Shown here: positions 45,034-54,584 of the stretch, piece after piece
Numbering within the stretch: the stretch's first letter is position 1
Layout of the letters: each line of letters starts with the position of its first letter
DNA from: Byssovorax sp.
GTDB lineage: Bacteria > Myxococcota_A > Polyangia > Polyangiales > Polyangiaceae
Assembly (NCBI GenBank): GCA_025362495.1
Contig: JANYGI010000126.1
Coordinates: forward strand, 117,815 to 181,814
DNA: 64,000 nucleotides
Reading direction: 5' to 3'
Program-made: the position numbers and the translations under genes
The notes under the pieces: generated by a model
The model's database searches: none
Seen by the model: only the letters and a program-made list of their open reading frames with translations
Told to the model about the DNA's origin: nothing

Positions 45034-46143
45034 TCAGCCGGAGCCGAACACCCGGCTGACGAACCACACCAGACCCGCCACGGTGATCGCCCCGCTGATC
45101 ACCTTCACCCCCTGGTCGCGGAAGATCGCTCGCTTCCGCGCCAGGTAGATCAGCGGCAGCACCAGGGCGAGCACCGCGAGCTGCCCGGCCTCCACACCCA
45201 CGTTGAAGAGCACCAGCGCATAGGGCACGTCGGCCTTCGGCATCTCCACCGCCTGGAGCGCGCCCGCGAAGCCGAAGCCGTGAATCAGGCCGAAAGGAAA
45301 GGTGATCCTCCACCGCTTCTCGGCGTTCTTCACGAAGAAATTCTCCACCCCGACATAGGCAATCGAGAGCGCGATCGCCGGCTCGACGATCCGCGGGCTC
45401 GGCGCCCAGACGCCCAGCGCCGCCAGCGCCAGCGTGATCGAGTGAGCCAGCGTGAAGGCCGTGACCACCATCAGGAGCGAGCGGAGGCGGCCACCGACGA
45501 TCACCAGGCCGAGCAGGAAGACCAGGTGATCGTACCCCGTGAGGATGTGCTCTACCCCCATCGGAAAGAACGAGAGCTTGCCGCGATACGAGGCCTTCGG
45601 CGGCGCGGCGCCGGCCTCGGCCGGGGTCGACGTGAACGAGAAGCGGAGGTTGCGCTGGAAGAGCACGGCGTCGGAGGGGCCGCTCGGGCCGGCGAAATGC
45701 GCCAGGTGGCGGTGGCCGAACGGGAGATCTTCGAGCAAGCCCACCTCGACATCGACCGCGCTCACGGGCGCGGGGCAACGGTACGTCGCGCGCAGGGTGA
45801 CGCCGTCGTCCTCGGCGAGGCGCGCTTCGGTCAGCTCTCCGGGGCAGGCGACGCCGTCGCCCTTTATCTTGATTCTCCCGACCAGCGCGCCGTTCAGCCC
45901 GTCGTGATCCCGGGCTATCTCCGCCTCGGTGAGCGCGCCGTCGTGATCGGCGTCGAGCCCCGCCACGAGCGAGAGGACGTCGCGCCGCGCGAAGGTGAGC
46001 TGCGCGGTCACGCTGGCGCCGGAGGCGGCGTATTCGCCGCGCGAGAGGCCGACCTCGTGGGCCGCCGCGGGCCGCGCCACGCTGGAGATCAGGAGAACGG
46101 CGAACGCTGCGAGGGCGAGCCCCGTGCGGTGGAGTACGGGCAT
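45034..46143 (-). CDS. HupE/UreJ family membrane protein with EF-hand-like N-terminal region
   Basis: FFPMGVEHILTGYDHLVFLLGLVIVGGRLRSLLMVVTAFTLAHSITLALAALGV...EPAIALSIAYVGVENF...FGLIHGFGFAGAL; N-term DADHDGALTEAEI. Confidence 0.9.
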   Translation of the reverse strand: MPVLHRTGLALAAFAVLLISSVARPAAAHEVGLSRGEYAASGASVTAQLTFARRDVLSLVAGLDADHDGALTEAEIARDHDGLNGALVGRIKIKGDGVACPGELTEARLAEDDGVTLRATYRCPAPVSAVDVEVGLLEDLPFGHRHLAHFAGPSGPSDAVLFQRNLRFSFTSTPAEAGAAPPKASYRGKLSFFPMGVEHILTGYDHLVFLLGLVIVGGRLRSLLMVVTAFTLAHSITLALAALGVWAPSPRIVEPAIALSIAYVGVENFFVKNAEKRWRITFPFGLIHGFGFAGALQAVEMPKADVPYALVLFNVGVEAGQLAVLALVLPLIYLARKRAIFRDQGVKVISGAITVAGLVWFVSRVFGSG

Positions 46144-46218
46144 CGGGCGGCTCTACGGGTTGCGAGGGATCTCGGTTGCTCGTGCGACGAGGTTGACGTC
46201 GGGTAGGATGCGCACCCC

Positions 46219-47283
46219 ATGACGCTCTCCGCAAGACATTCACGGCGTCGATCCAGCCTCCGCGGGCGGTGGCTCGTCGTCGCGGCCCCGATCGCGCTCC
46301 TCGTTCCCGTCACCGCCGGCGGCTGCACGTGCTCCAGAGTCGACAGCGATCCGGCGGTCGCCGCGAGCGCTGCGCCCACGGCGACGGCTGCCGCGACGTC
46401 GAGGCCCGACAGCGATGTGCGGCCGGTTTACCCGGTCGACGCGGGCCCGCCGGAGCCGCTGGCCGTCCGCTTCTGCGAGGCCGTGCAGACGTTGCCCGAG
46501 AAGCGCCGCGGCGAGTGCTGCGCCGGCGCCCGCGTCGGTATCGCGCCCGTCGACGCCTGCGTGCGCACGATGAGCTACGCGATCGCGCAGCAGGCGATCA
46601 CCGTCGACGCGGCCGACGTCGATCGCTGCGCCGCGGCGATGAAGGCGGCGACGACGGGCTGCGACTGGGTGACGCCCCTGGCGATCCCGATCCCGCCGGC
46701 GTGCGTCGGGATCATGAAGGGCAAGCTCGCGGACAAGGCCCCGTGTCGATCCTCGCTCGAGTGCGCGGCAGGGCAGCGCTGTCAGGGCCTCTCGGCGACC
46801 GATCTCGGCGTGTGCGGCGGCCCGCGCCCGGCGCGCTTTCAGTGCGGAGTCGGCGTCGACACGCTCGCGGCGTACACGCGGCAAGACCACGTCGATCGCG
46901 ATCACCCGGAGTGCGAGGGTCGCTGTTCGCGAGGCAGCTGCGAGGACGCGATCGCGCTCGGCGCCGAGTGCAAGAGCGACTCGCAGTGCGGGAAGAACCG
47001 CTGTCTGTCGGGCAAATGCGTCGACGCCGCGCGGTCGCTGCCGGCGCTCGGCGCCGCGTGCCCCGGCGGCCTGTGCGCGCCCGGGGCGGGCTGCGTCAAC
47101 GCCGTATGCGTCGCTCCGAAGGCCGAGGGCGAGGCGTGCAGCTCACGTGGGGAGTGTCGCGGCGACTGCGTCCGCGGAGACGCGGGCCCGGAGGGCACGT
47201 GCGCGATGCGCTGCCCCTCGTTCGCGTTGCCGCTGCGAGCCCCGCCGGAGCGCCGGAAGATCTCCCCGATGAAGGCGCGCTGA
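46219..47283 (+). CDS. Cys-rich secreted lipoprotein, hypothetical
   Basis: LLVPVTAGGCTCSRV lipobox; C-terminal CxxGxxC / CSRGSCEDAIALGAECKSDSQCGKNRCLSGKC modules. Confidence 0.65.
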   Translation: MTLSARHSRRRSSLRGRWLVVAAPIALLVPVTAGGCTCSRVDSDPAVAASAAPTATAAATSRPDSDVRPVYPVDAGPPEPLAVRFCEAVQTLPEKRRGECCAGARVGIAPVDACVRTMSYAIAQQAITVDAADVDRCAAAMKAATTGCDWVTPLAIPIPPACVGIMKGKLADKAPCRSSLECAAGQRCQGLSATDLGVCGGPRPARFQCGVGVDTLAAYTRQDHVDRDHPECEGRCSRGSCEDAIALGAECKSDSQCGKNRCLSGKCVDAARSLPALGAACPGGLCAPGAGCVNAVCVAPKAEGEACSSRGECRGDCVRGDAGPEGTCAMRCPSFALPLRAPPERRKISPMKAR

Positions 47284-47476
47284 GGAAAGCGCTCTGCTGC
47301 TCGCCGCCCGCCTGCGACGAGGAGGCCATTCGACCGGTGAAGCGGGTCCGACTCTCTCTGCGCATCCCCCCGTCATCGGAGGGAAGCGCGAGAGATGAAG
47401 GACAATTCGAGCGCCTGCGGGAGATCGCGCCGGATCCGCGATGTGGTCGGCTCACGCTCCCGTCAGGCGCCCTCGG

Positions 47477-48955
47477 TCAGGGGAGCGAGTTGGCCGAGCG
47501 CGGGTTGGCCGAGCGGCCCTCCCACGGCGACGCGAGGTAAGGGAACGTGGCCTTGAACGGCGTCTCGTTGCCCGTGGGACCGTCGGGGATGCCCGCCGGG
47601 AACGGCGTCCCCGCGTTGAGCGTGCAGAGCAGGAGCTTGAGCTCCACGTCGACCACGTCCTCGTCGAGCTTGCGCCCGTTGGGGAAGCCGGAGGGCTGCC
47701 CGAGGTCGACGCGGAGCACGTCGCCGATCGAGTTGATCTTCTCCGCGCCGGTGTGATCGGGCAGGTTGATGATCGGCACGATGTCGCCGAGGCGCCCCGA
47801 CTCGAGGGCCGCGAGGCCGCCGCCGGGCACGCAGGCCGCGAGGGGCCCGCCCGCCGCGTAGAAGCCAATCGCCTCGGCGTCGCGCACCACGATCGGCTTG
47901 TCGAAGTACTGCGCGTAGTAGGTGGCGTCGTCGTTCGGAGCGCGCCTGTTCCAGCCGTCCTTGTCCTGGAGGCCAATCACGGCCTCGTTGATCAGCGGCA
48001 GGCCGAGGCGCGAGACCTGACGCCACCCGCCGTAGTGATCGTCGTCGCCGTCCTTGCGAAGGATGGTGACCTGTTGCCGGCTGGCCGAAGCCCAGACTCC
48101 CACCGTCTGCGCGGCGTGCGGCCCGGCGACGGGCGCGTTACCCCCGTTGGCGACCGTGAGCGGGATCTCGAGGGTGATCGAGTGCACGTTCATGTACTTG
48201 ATGCTGTCGCGCGCGGCCTCGGTCGGGTTGGCCACGGGGCGGATCTGGGCGAGATCGAAGATGCCGCCGAGGTCGACGAAGAACGGATCGTCGCGCGGGC
48301 CGGCAAAGGCCTTTCCGCCGCCGGGGATCGAGGCGACGTACGAGGTCGCCGCGTCGTCGATGAAGAACTGCTCGTAGGTCTTCCCCGCGGGGATCGCGTA
48401 AGCGACGCTGTTGGTCGCCGGCCCCACGTTGGGCGGAGGCACCTTGGCGTTGACGACGATGTTCTTCGACGGCTTGCCCGGCTCCTTCATCGTCACCGTG
48501 TAGGTCTGCTTGAAGGCGCCGCCGCCGGAGAGCTGACCGAAGAACTCGCGGCCGCCGGCGGGCGCAGCCTCGTTGAGCATCGGATCATGGTAGACGACGG
48601 GCGCCGTCTTGAACCGGATCTGGTAGGTGAGCGCGTCTTGAAGGCTGTTGGCGCCGCGCGTGAGGTGGATCTCGTAGAGCACGTCGTCGGAGAACTTCGC
48701 CCAGTTCGGCCCGCCCTCCGGCAGCTCGAGGCCGATGTAATTGGCCACGACGACGAGGTTCGAGCCCTGGACCCAGGCGTAGGTGTCGGTGTTGTCCGCC
48801 GCCGGATCATCGGCGATCGCGGGGGCTTCGCGGTGGCTCGAGGCCGACGCGACGGTGGACATGCCAAGCAATCCGAGCGCCGTCAGCCCGGCGCTCATCC
48901 TGCGGAGTTGCTTCATCATGGTGGGAGCTCCTGCGGTAACGTTGCGACGAATCAT
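47477..48955 (-). CDS. DUF4331 domain-containing secreted protein (full length)
   Basis: SSHREAPAIADDPAADNTDTYAWVQGSNLVVVANYIGLELPEGGPNWAKFSDDVLYEIHLTR...VSRLGLPLINEAVIG...FPYLASPWEG. Confidence 0.88.
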   Translation of the reverse strand: MIRRNVTAGAPTMMKQLRRMSAGLTALGLLGMSTVASASSHREAPAIADDPAADNTDTYAWVQGSNLVVVANYIGLELPEGGPNWAKFSDDVLYEIHLTRGANSLQDALTYQIRFKTAPVVYHDPMLNEAAPAGGREFFGQLSGGGAFKQTYTVTMKEPGKPSKNIVVNAKVPPPNVGPATNSVAYAIPAGKTYEQFFIDDAATSYVASIPGGGKAFAGPRDDPFFVDLGGIFDLAQIRPVANPTEAARDSIKYMNVHSITLEIPLTVANGGNAPVAGPHAAQTVGVWASASRQQVTILRKDGDDDHYGGWRQVSRLGLPLINEAVIGLQDKDGWNRRAPNDDATYYAQYFDKPIVVRDAEAIGFYAAGGPLAACVPGGGLAALESGRLGDIVPIINLPDHTGAEKINSIGDVLRVDLGQPSGFPNGRKLDEDVVDVELKLLLCTLNAGTPFPAGIPDGPTGNETPFKATFPYLASPWEGRSANPRSANSLP

Positions 48956-50094
48956 TTGATCACGAACACCTTGCCGCCCGCGGGGCCGGCGCTGCTGTCG
49001 GCCCAGGCGAAGATCTCTGCCTTCTTCGCGCGATGGAGGCCGGCCGACTCGGTGAAGGCACCGATCTCGGCGCTGAACGTCTCGGTGCTGGTCTTGGCAG
49101 CGACGTCGACGAGGACGAGACGATCGGTGAGCGTCTGGGGGCTGAACGCCGAGGCGTAGAGCGTCTTCTCATCCATCGAGAGCGCGACGCCGGCCGGGTA
49201 GCCGAGCCGCAGATCCGCGACGACGATGGTCGGAGCACCGCCGCCCGCCGGGAACAGCAGGATCTGAGCGGTGTTGCCGTCCGCGCCGACGGTGTCGGCC
49301 ACGTAGACATCACCGTTCTTGGCGACGGCGATACCGCTCGGATCGCGGAGGATTCCGCCCACCGAGATGGTGGTCAAGGCCCCTCCGGTGGCGGGGATCG
49401 AGAAGACTCCGGGCAGCCCGCCCGGCTTCGGCTCGGTGCCCGTGAAGTAGAGCGTATCGACGCCGCCGACCGCCACGATATCGAGGCTGTGCGGCGAGGT
49501 GCCGTCGGTGCCAGAGAGCTCCGTCGGCGCGCCGCCGCCGATCGGCAGCTCGTAGATCCCGCCGCGATCGCTCGCGCCGGCCGCGCTGTCGCTGACGAAG
49601 AGCTGCTTGCCATCGCTGCTGATGCCGATGCCGAACGGCGCCACGAAGGGGTCGTTGGGATCGTCGGCGATCGTCGGATAGACGGCCACCGCCGCGGGCG
49701 AGCTGCCGTCGGCAGGTGCCTTGTACACGCCGAGCCCGTTCACCCCGCTGGCGGTGAAATAGATCTCGGTTCCCTCGGGATCCGGCGTGGCGTCGAGCGC
49801 CCTCTTGACGTCGGCCGCGGTGGCGATCGCCTGGGTGGTGCTCCCGCCGGTGCCGCTGGTGCTGGCGCCGGTCGTGGTCGTGGAGGTGGAGGTGGTGGTC
49901 GCGGTGGTGCTCTCGGCGCCGCCGCTGCCTCCCATTCCACTGCTCGTGGAGGTCGTCATTCCTCCGCTGGTGCTGCTCGTGGTGGTGGTGCTATCACCCC
50001 CACAGCCGGGGGCTGCCCCCGCCGCGATGGCTGCGCCGGCGACCACAAGGGGCCCGGCGCGGTGCCAGAAGCGTTCACGTCTTCTGTCGGTCAT
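48952..50094 (-). CDS. Lipoprotein with Ser/Thr/Gly linker and SMP-30/NHL-like beta-propeller
   Basis: PGCGGDSTTTTSSTSGGMTTSTSSGMGGSGG; FGIGISSDGKQLFVSDSA...PSGIAVAKNGDVYVADTVG...YPAGVALSMDEKTLYAS; ATGA overlap with the DUF4331 gene. Confidence 0.75.
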   Translation of the reverse strand: MTDRRRERFWHRAGPLVVAGAAIAAGAAPGCGGDSTTTTSSTSGGMTTSTSSGMGGSGGAESTTATTTSTSTTTTGASTSGTGGSTTQAIATAADVKRALDATPDPEGTEIYFTASGVNGLGVYKAPADGSSPAAVAVYPTIADDPNDPFVAPFGIGISSDGKQLFVSDSAAGASDRGGIYELPIGGGAPTELSGTDGTSPHSLDIVAVGGVDTLYFTGTEPKPGGLPGVFSIPATGGALTTISVGGILRDPSGIAVAKNGDVYVADTVGADGNTAQILLFPAGGGAPTIVVADLRLGYPAGVALSMDEKTLYASAFSPQTLTDRLVLVDVAAKTSTETFSAEIGAFTESAGLHRAKKAEIFAWADSSAGPAGGKVFVIK

Positions 50095-50256
50095 GATTGT
50101 TCTCCTTCGGTGGTTTGCGCGATCGAACGACGACTCCGCGCGCAACGCGGCGATCGCGCTCGCAACCGGGATACGACCGGGCGCGATCCGCTACGTCGCA
50201 AGCCCGACCACGGTTGCGACACTCGCGATCGAAATGTCGCGACTACCGCAACGCGC

Positions 50257-51525
50257 TCAGCGCTTGGCGCAGGCGTCGTTGACGATGCCGCGGAGCATCT
50301 CCGACGCGTGGGGTTGCTTCACCCCTTCGGTGCCGAGACGACAGGCCTCGTCGCGCGATCCGGCCGCGATCCCGGCCAGCACGGCGAGCTCGTAGGCCTT
50401 GCCGCTGGTGCGCACGGCGAGGTTCTTCTTCGCGAGCGCGAGGGCTTTCCCGGGATCTTTCCCTTCGTCGAGCCAGAACCAGCCCGCGTGATCGGCGAAC
50501 GCCTCTGGGTGCCTGTCGACGAGCTCGTCGTAGCGCGCCTTCACGTGCGCGAGGCGGAGGTCGGCCCCGGCGGCGTCGCCCTCGTCGCGCAGGCGCTGGC
50601 TCAAGCCCAGCTCGAACTCGGGATCATCGGAGGCCGCGACGATGGGCGTGAGCAGCTCGATCGCCCGCGCCGGCGGCTCCAGCGCCGCGTAGTGCGACAC
50701 CGCATGAGCGTAGATCGGTAACCGCTCCGAGGCGACCTTGTAGAAAGCCCTGGCCCGCGGCCCGAGCCCGGCCTTCTCCCACATCAAGCCTTCTTGAAAC
50801 AGAGTCCACGCCACCGGGAACGGGTAGACGTTGCGGTACGACTCCAGCGCTCGCTGGAACAGCTTCGAGGCGTCGTCGTGGCGGCCAATCTCGCCCAGCA
50901 GGGCGGCCTCGGCGCTCAGCGAGGTGATGCTGGGGCTCTCCTCGGAGATGGCGTGTCGCAGCAGCAGCGCGCCGTCGAGATCGCCCCTCGCCTGGAGGAT
51001 CGAGGCCCGCGCGGCCCGCGTCGCCGCCGGCGGAGCGCCCCGCGTCTCGGCCTCGTCGAGATCGGAAATAGCCTGCGAAAACAGGTGAAACGTCGATCGC
51101 GCCGCGGCCCGGCCCAGGTACGGCTCGGGCTTCGTGGGCGCCAGCTTCACGGCCTCTTCCGTCAGCGCCAGGGCGCGCTCGTAATCGGCCACCTTCGAGA
51201 GATAAAGGCCACGGAAGGCCACGAGATCGGCGAGCGAGAGCGCGGTCTGGACGCTCTTCGGATCCTGGGCGTGGTCCTTCTCGAGGACGTCAATCTGGCC
51301 TTTCAGCGTGCCAAAAGCGTTGTTGCCGTCAGTCGTCGGGTGCTGGTGCGGCCCCGGCGGTGATACGGTATCTGGAGCCTCGGCCCGAGCGCCGGCGTCG
51401 GCGTGAACAGGCACGCTCTTCTTCGAGGAGCAGCCTTGAACGAACAGGCTGGCTGGCGCGACAAAAAACGACAGGGCCCCCGCGAGGAGGGCCCTGCGCG
51501 CGATGCTACGGAGACGCCAAGTCAC
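50257..51525 (-). CDS. TPR-repeat lipoprotein
   Basis: Lipobox PASLFVQGC; ALALTEEAVKLAPTKPEPYLGRAAARSTF, SLSAEAALLGEIGRHDDASKLFQRALESY. Confidence 0.75.
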   Translation of the reverse strand: MTWRLRSIARRALLAGALSFFVAPASLFVQGCSSKKSVPVHADAGARAEAPDTVSPPGPHQHPTTDGNNAFGTLKGQIDVLEKDHAQDPKSVQTALSLADLVAFRGLYLSKVADYERALALTEEAVKLAPTKPEPYLGRAAARSTFHLFSQAISDLDEAETRGAPPAATRAARASILQARGDLDGALLLRHAISEESPSITSLSAEAALLGEIGRHDDASKLFQRALESYRNVYPFPVAWTLFQEGLMWEKAGLGPRARAFYKVASERLPIYAHAVSHYAALEPPARAIELLTPIVAASDDPEFELGLSQRLRDEGDAAGADLRLAHVKARYDELVDRHPEAFADHAGWFWLDEGKDPGKALALAKKNLAVRTSGKAYELAVLAGIAAGSRDEACRLGTEGVKQPHASEMLRGIVNDACAKR

Positions 51526-51543
51526 GCGCGCCTCCGCTGCTTC

Positions 51544-52272
51544 TCAGTGCGGCTTCGCGAGGTACGGGAACGTCGTCCCCTTGGTGTCCGCGTCCGGCGG
51601 GACGCCGTCGGTCACCGCCGCGCCTGCCAGCGTGGTGTAGCTCGCGTCGATGACGTCGTAGTCGAGCTTGCGTCCGCCGCAATCCGTGTTGGTCATGCCG
51701 AGGGCGTTGACTTCGACGGCGAGGTACGTACTGCAGGTCGTACCCTCGGTGTTGACTCGCACGCGGTCGTCCGCGAGGACGCCGGCGAGCGCGGCGTAGC
51801 TACCAGGAGCCGGCGGCTTCATCGCGAGGATCTGGTTGCCACAGTTGGTGTCGAGGCTGTCGAGGATCGCGAGGTTGGCCGAGATCTCCTTGACGTTCGA
51901 CGTCCAGGTGGTCGGATCCGACTGCTGGTTGTAGGCGTCCTTGGCCGCGCCCTTGGTCGCGTCGACCGGGTCGAACGCGTGGTTCAGCGCCGTGTTGATC
52001 GCCGGGCGACCGAAGCGGTCGATCTGCGTGCCGAGCTTCGGCGGAGCCGGGGTCGTCATGCCGCCGCCGGTGCCCGATGCCGAGCTGGACGACGTGGTGG
52101 ACGCCGCGCCGCCGGTGCCCGCCGCCGCCGTCGACGAGGTCGCCTCGGAGGAGCCGCCGCCGGTGCCGCTGCTGGTGCTGGTGGTGGTCGTCGTGTCGCT
52201 GCCGCAGCCCTGGAGGGCAGCGACGGCAAGCAGAGAAGAAGCGAGCAGGCCGATGTAAAGCTTGGTGTTCAT
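51544..52272 (-). CDS. DUF4331 C-terminal-half lipoprotein
   Basis: LAVAALQGCGSDTTTTTSTSSGTGGG... then LGTQIDRFGRPAINTALNHAF...LDYDVIDASYTTLAGAAVTDGVPPDADTKGTTFPYLAKPH, matching the second half of DUF4331 proteins. Confidence 0.7.
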   Translation of the reverse strand: MNTKLYIGLLASSLLAVAALQGCGSDTTTTTSTSSGTGGGSSEATSSTAAAGTGGAASTTSSSSASGTGGGMTTPAPPKLGTQIDRFGRPAINTALNHAFDPVDATKGAAKDAYNQQSDPTTWTSNVKEISANLAILDSLDTNCGNQILAMKPPAPGSYAALAGVLADDRVRVNTEGTTCSTYLAVEVNALGMTNTDCGGRKLDYDVIDASYTTLAGAAVTDGVPPDADTKGTTFPYLAKPH

Positions 52273-52276
52273 GTGA

Positions 52277-53002
52277 TCAGCCTCCCACGTTGGTGCTGGC
52301 CCAGGCGCTCATGATCGGGCCGCCAGCGTTGAGCATCGACTTGTCGACGGAGAGCACGATCGAGAGGACGTTCTTGCCCGCGAAGAAGTCCTTCGCAGCG
52401 GCGCCCGGAGGAGTCGACGTCGGATCGGTGCTGAGCGCCTTCACGAGCGCCATCGACGTCGCGGCGTCGACCGCGGGGCAGCCCGCGGCATCGAACGTGA
52501 GCGAGGCAGCTTTGGCTTCGACCGCCCCGACGGCGGCCTTGAAGCCGGTGAGGTTGAAGAAGAACGGGTCGTCGCGGAGGCCGGCGAAGACCTTGAACTT
52601 CCCGTCGGCGCTCGCGAGGCCGCCGGCCGCGCTGGCGTCGCCGGCGACGTAGCCCTTCTCGCCCACCCAGACGCTGGCCTTCTGGGCCGCGTCGAACGTG
52701 ACGATGATGTCGGACTTCTCGCCCGGCTTACCGAAGGCCGAGGCGCTCTCGGTGTGGATGACGTACTGGACCTTGTCCGAGAACTTCGCGTCGGTGGCCG
52801 CGAGCGGCGTGACGTTGAGCACGAAGACCACGTGGCCCTTGTCGACGCCGGCGGTCTCGGTCCAGGTGTAGAGGTCGGTGATGTCGGCCGCGGGGTCGGC
52901 GATCGCAGCGGGCGCGTCGATGTGATCGGCCGCCAGGGCCCACGACGCAGCGCTGAGCACGGAGAGCGCGAGCGCGCCCTTTAACCAAGTCATTCTCTTC
53001 AT
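52277..53002 (-). CDS. DUF4331 N-terminal-half secreted protein
   Basis: Signal peptide ALSVLSAASWALA; DHIDAPAAIADPAADITDLYTWTETAGVDKGHVVFVLNVTPLAATDAKFSDKVQYVIH...FAGLRDDPFFFNLTGF. Confidence 0.8.
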   Translation of the reverse strand: MKRMTWLKGALALSVLSAASWALAADHIDAPAAIADPAADITDLYTWTETAGVDKGHVVFVLNVTPLAATDAKFSDKVQYVIHTESASAFGKPGEKSDIIVTFDAAQKASVWVGEKGYVAGDASAAGGLASADGKFKVFAGLRDDPFFFNLTGFKAAVGAVEAKAASLTFDAAGCPAVDAATSMALVKALSTDPTSTPPGAAAKDFFAGKNVLSIVLSVDKSMLNAGGPIMSAWASTNVGG

Positions 53003-53176
53003 GAGCTCCCTCCTTGGGCAAGACTGGCTCCCTGATGCAGTGCGCGAGACGTCGCGTCACGGCGGGTTGACCAGCCGAGCCCAGCCTACGCTCGCCCCGG
53101 GCGCTCGGTTGCAAAATTCGTCGATGGCAGCATGCACGCGACGGTCCGCAATTCTGTCGCGATATTCGACAGGCTG

Positions 53177-53240
53177 CGGTGCTACGAAATTATGAGTGGG
53201 TGTTACGTTGGTGGCACGAGTCGATTGCTTGGTGTTACGA
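53177..53240. promoter_or_regulatory. Three GGTGYTACG direct repeats upstream of kbl (candidate operator array)
   Basis: GGTGCTACGA 53177, GGTGTTACGT 53198, GGTGTTACGA 53231; spacings 21 and 33 bp. Confidence 0.4.
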
Positions 53241-53283
53241 TAGAAGATCGACCTCGGCGCGGAGACGGCCTATAAGGGCCCCC

Positions 53284-54474
53284 ATGTTCGACGTCGCCCG
53301 ATCGATCTACACCGAGACGCTCGCCGAGATCCGCGCCGCTGGCCTCTACAAGGAAGAGCGGGTGATCACCTCGCCGCAGGGCGCGACGATCCGCACCGCC
53401 GCGGGGCAAAGCGTCCTCAATTTTTGCGCGAACAACTACCTCGGCCTCTCGTCGCACCCCGACGTGATGAAGGCCGCAAGCGGAGCGCTCGACAGCCACG
53501 GCTTCGGCATGTCGAGCGTGCGCTTCATCTGCGGCACCCAGGACTTGCACAAGAAGCTCGAGGGCAGCGTCGCCCGCTTCTTCGGCATGGACGACGCGAT
53601 CCTCTACTCGTCGTGCTTCGACGCCAACGGCGGCCTCTTCGAGACGCTGCTCGGCGAGGAAGACGCGATCATCTCCGACGCGCTCAACCACGCTTCGATC
53701 ATCGACGGCGTGCGCCTCTGCAAGGCCGAGCGGCACCGCTACCCCAACGGCGACATGGCCGCGCTCGAAGAGGCGCTCCGCAAGACGCAGGGCAAGCGCC
53801 TGCGGATGATCGCCACCGACGGCGTGTTCTCGATGGACGGCTACCTCGCGCAGCTCGACACGATCTGCGATCTCGCCGATAAATACCGGGCGATGGTGAT
53901 GGTCGACGACTCGCACGCGACCGGCTTCATCGGGCCGACGGGCCGCGGGACGCCGGAAGAGTGCGGCGTGCTCCACCGCGTCGACGTGCTGACCTCGACG
54001 CTGGGCAAGGCGCTCGGCGGCGCGAGCGGCGGCTTCACCGCAGGCCGCGCCGAGATCGTCGAGCTGCTCCGGCAGCGCTCGCGTCCGTACCTGTTCTCGA
54101 ACTCGCTCGCGCCGAGCATCGTCGGCGCGTCGATCGCCGTGCTCGAGCTGCTCGATCGCGATCCCGCGCCGCGCCTCCGCGTGATGGACAACGCCCGCCA
54201 TTTCCGCGAGGAGATGACGGCCGCGGGCTTCACGATCAAGGCCGGGATCCACCCGATCGTGCCGATCATGATCGGCGACGCCAAGCTCGCCTCCGACATG
54301 GCGAGGGCCATGCTCGACGAGGGGATTTACGTGATCGGATTCTCGTACCCGGTGGTGCCGAAGGGCGAGGCGCGCATCCGCGTGCAGCTCAGCGCCGGGC
54401 ACACGACGGAGAACGTCGATCAGGCGATCACGGCGTTCACCAAGGTGGGCAAATCGATGGGAATCATCGATTGA
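53284..54474 (+). CDS. kbl: Glycine C-acetyltransferase (2-amino-3-ketobutyrate CoA ligase)
   Basis: [20 protein letters not shown]...[41 protein letters not shown]...[22 protein letters not shown]...[12 protein letters not shown]. Confidence 0.95.
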   Translation: MFDVARSIYTETLAEIRAAGLYKEERVITSPQGATIRTAAGQSVLNFCANNYLGLSSHPDVMKAASGALDSHGFGMSSVRFICGTQDLHKKLEGSVARFFGMDDAILYSSCFDANGGLFETLLGEEDAIISDALNHASIIDGVRLCKAERHRYPNGDMAALEEALRKTQGKRLRMIATDGVFSMDGYLAQLDTICDLADKYRAMVMVDDSHATGFIGPTGRGTPEECGVLHRVDVLTSTLGKALGGASGGFTAGRAEIVELLRQRSRPYLFSNSLAPSIVGASIAVLELLDRDPAPRLRVMDNARHFREEMTAAGFTIKAGIHPIVPIMIGDAKLASDMARAMLDEGIYVIGFSYPVVPKGEARIRVQLSAGHTTENVDQAITAFTKVGKSMGIID

Positions 54475-54584
54475 GGGCCTGGGCGCGTCGGCTCGGCGCC
54501 GAACAAAGAACAGACGCCTTCCCATATCTTGAGTTGGCGACCGGGCGCCACGGCCATTCTTGTCTCTGGCAGCCTGATGTCAGT

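Noticed and set aside
53179-53283. N-terminal extension of the kbl ORF in the track
   Set aside because: Known Kbl proteins start near [16 protein letters not shown]; the upstream segment contains the direct repeats and looks regulatory.
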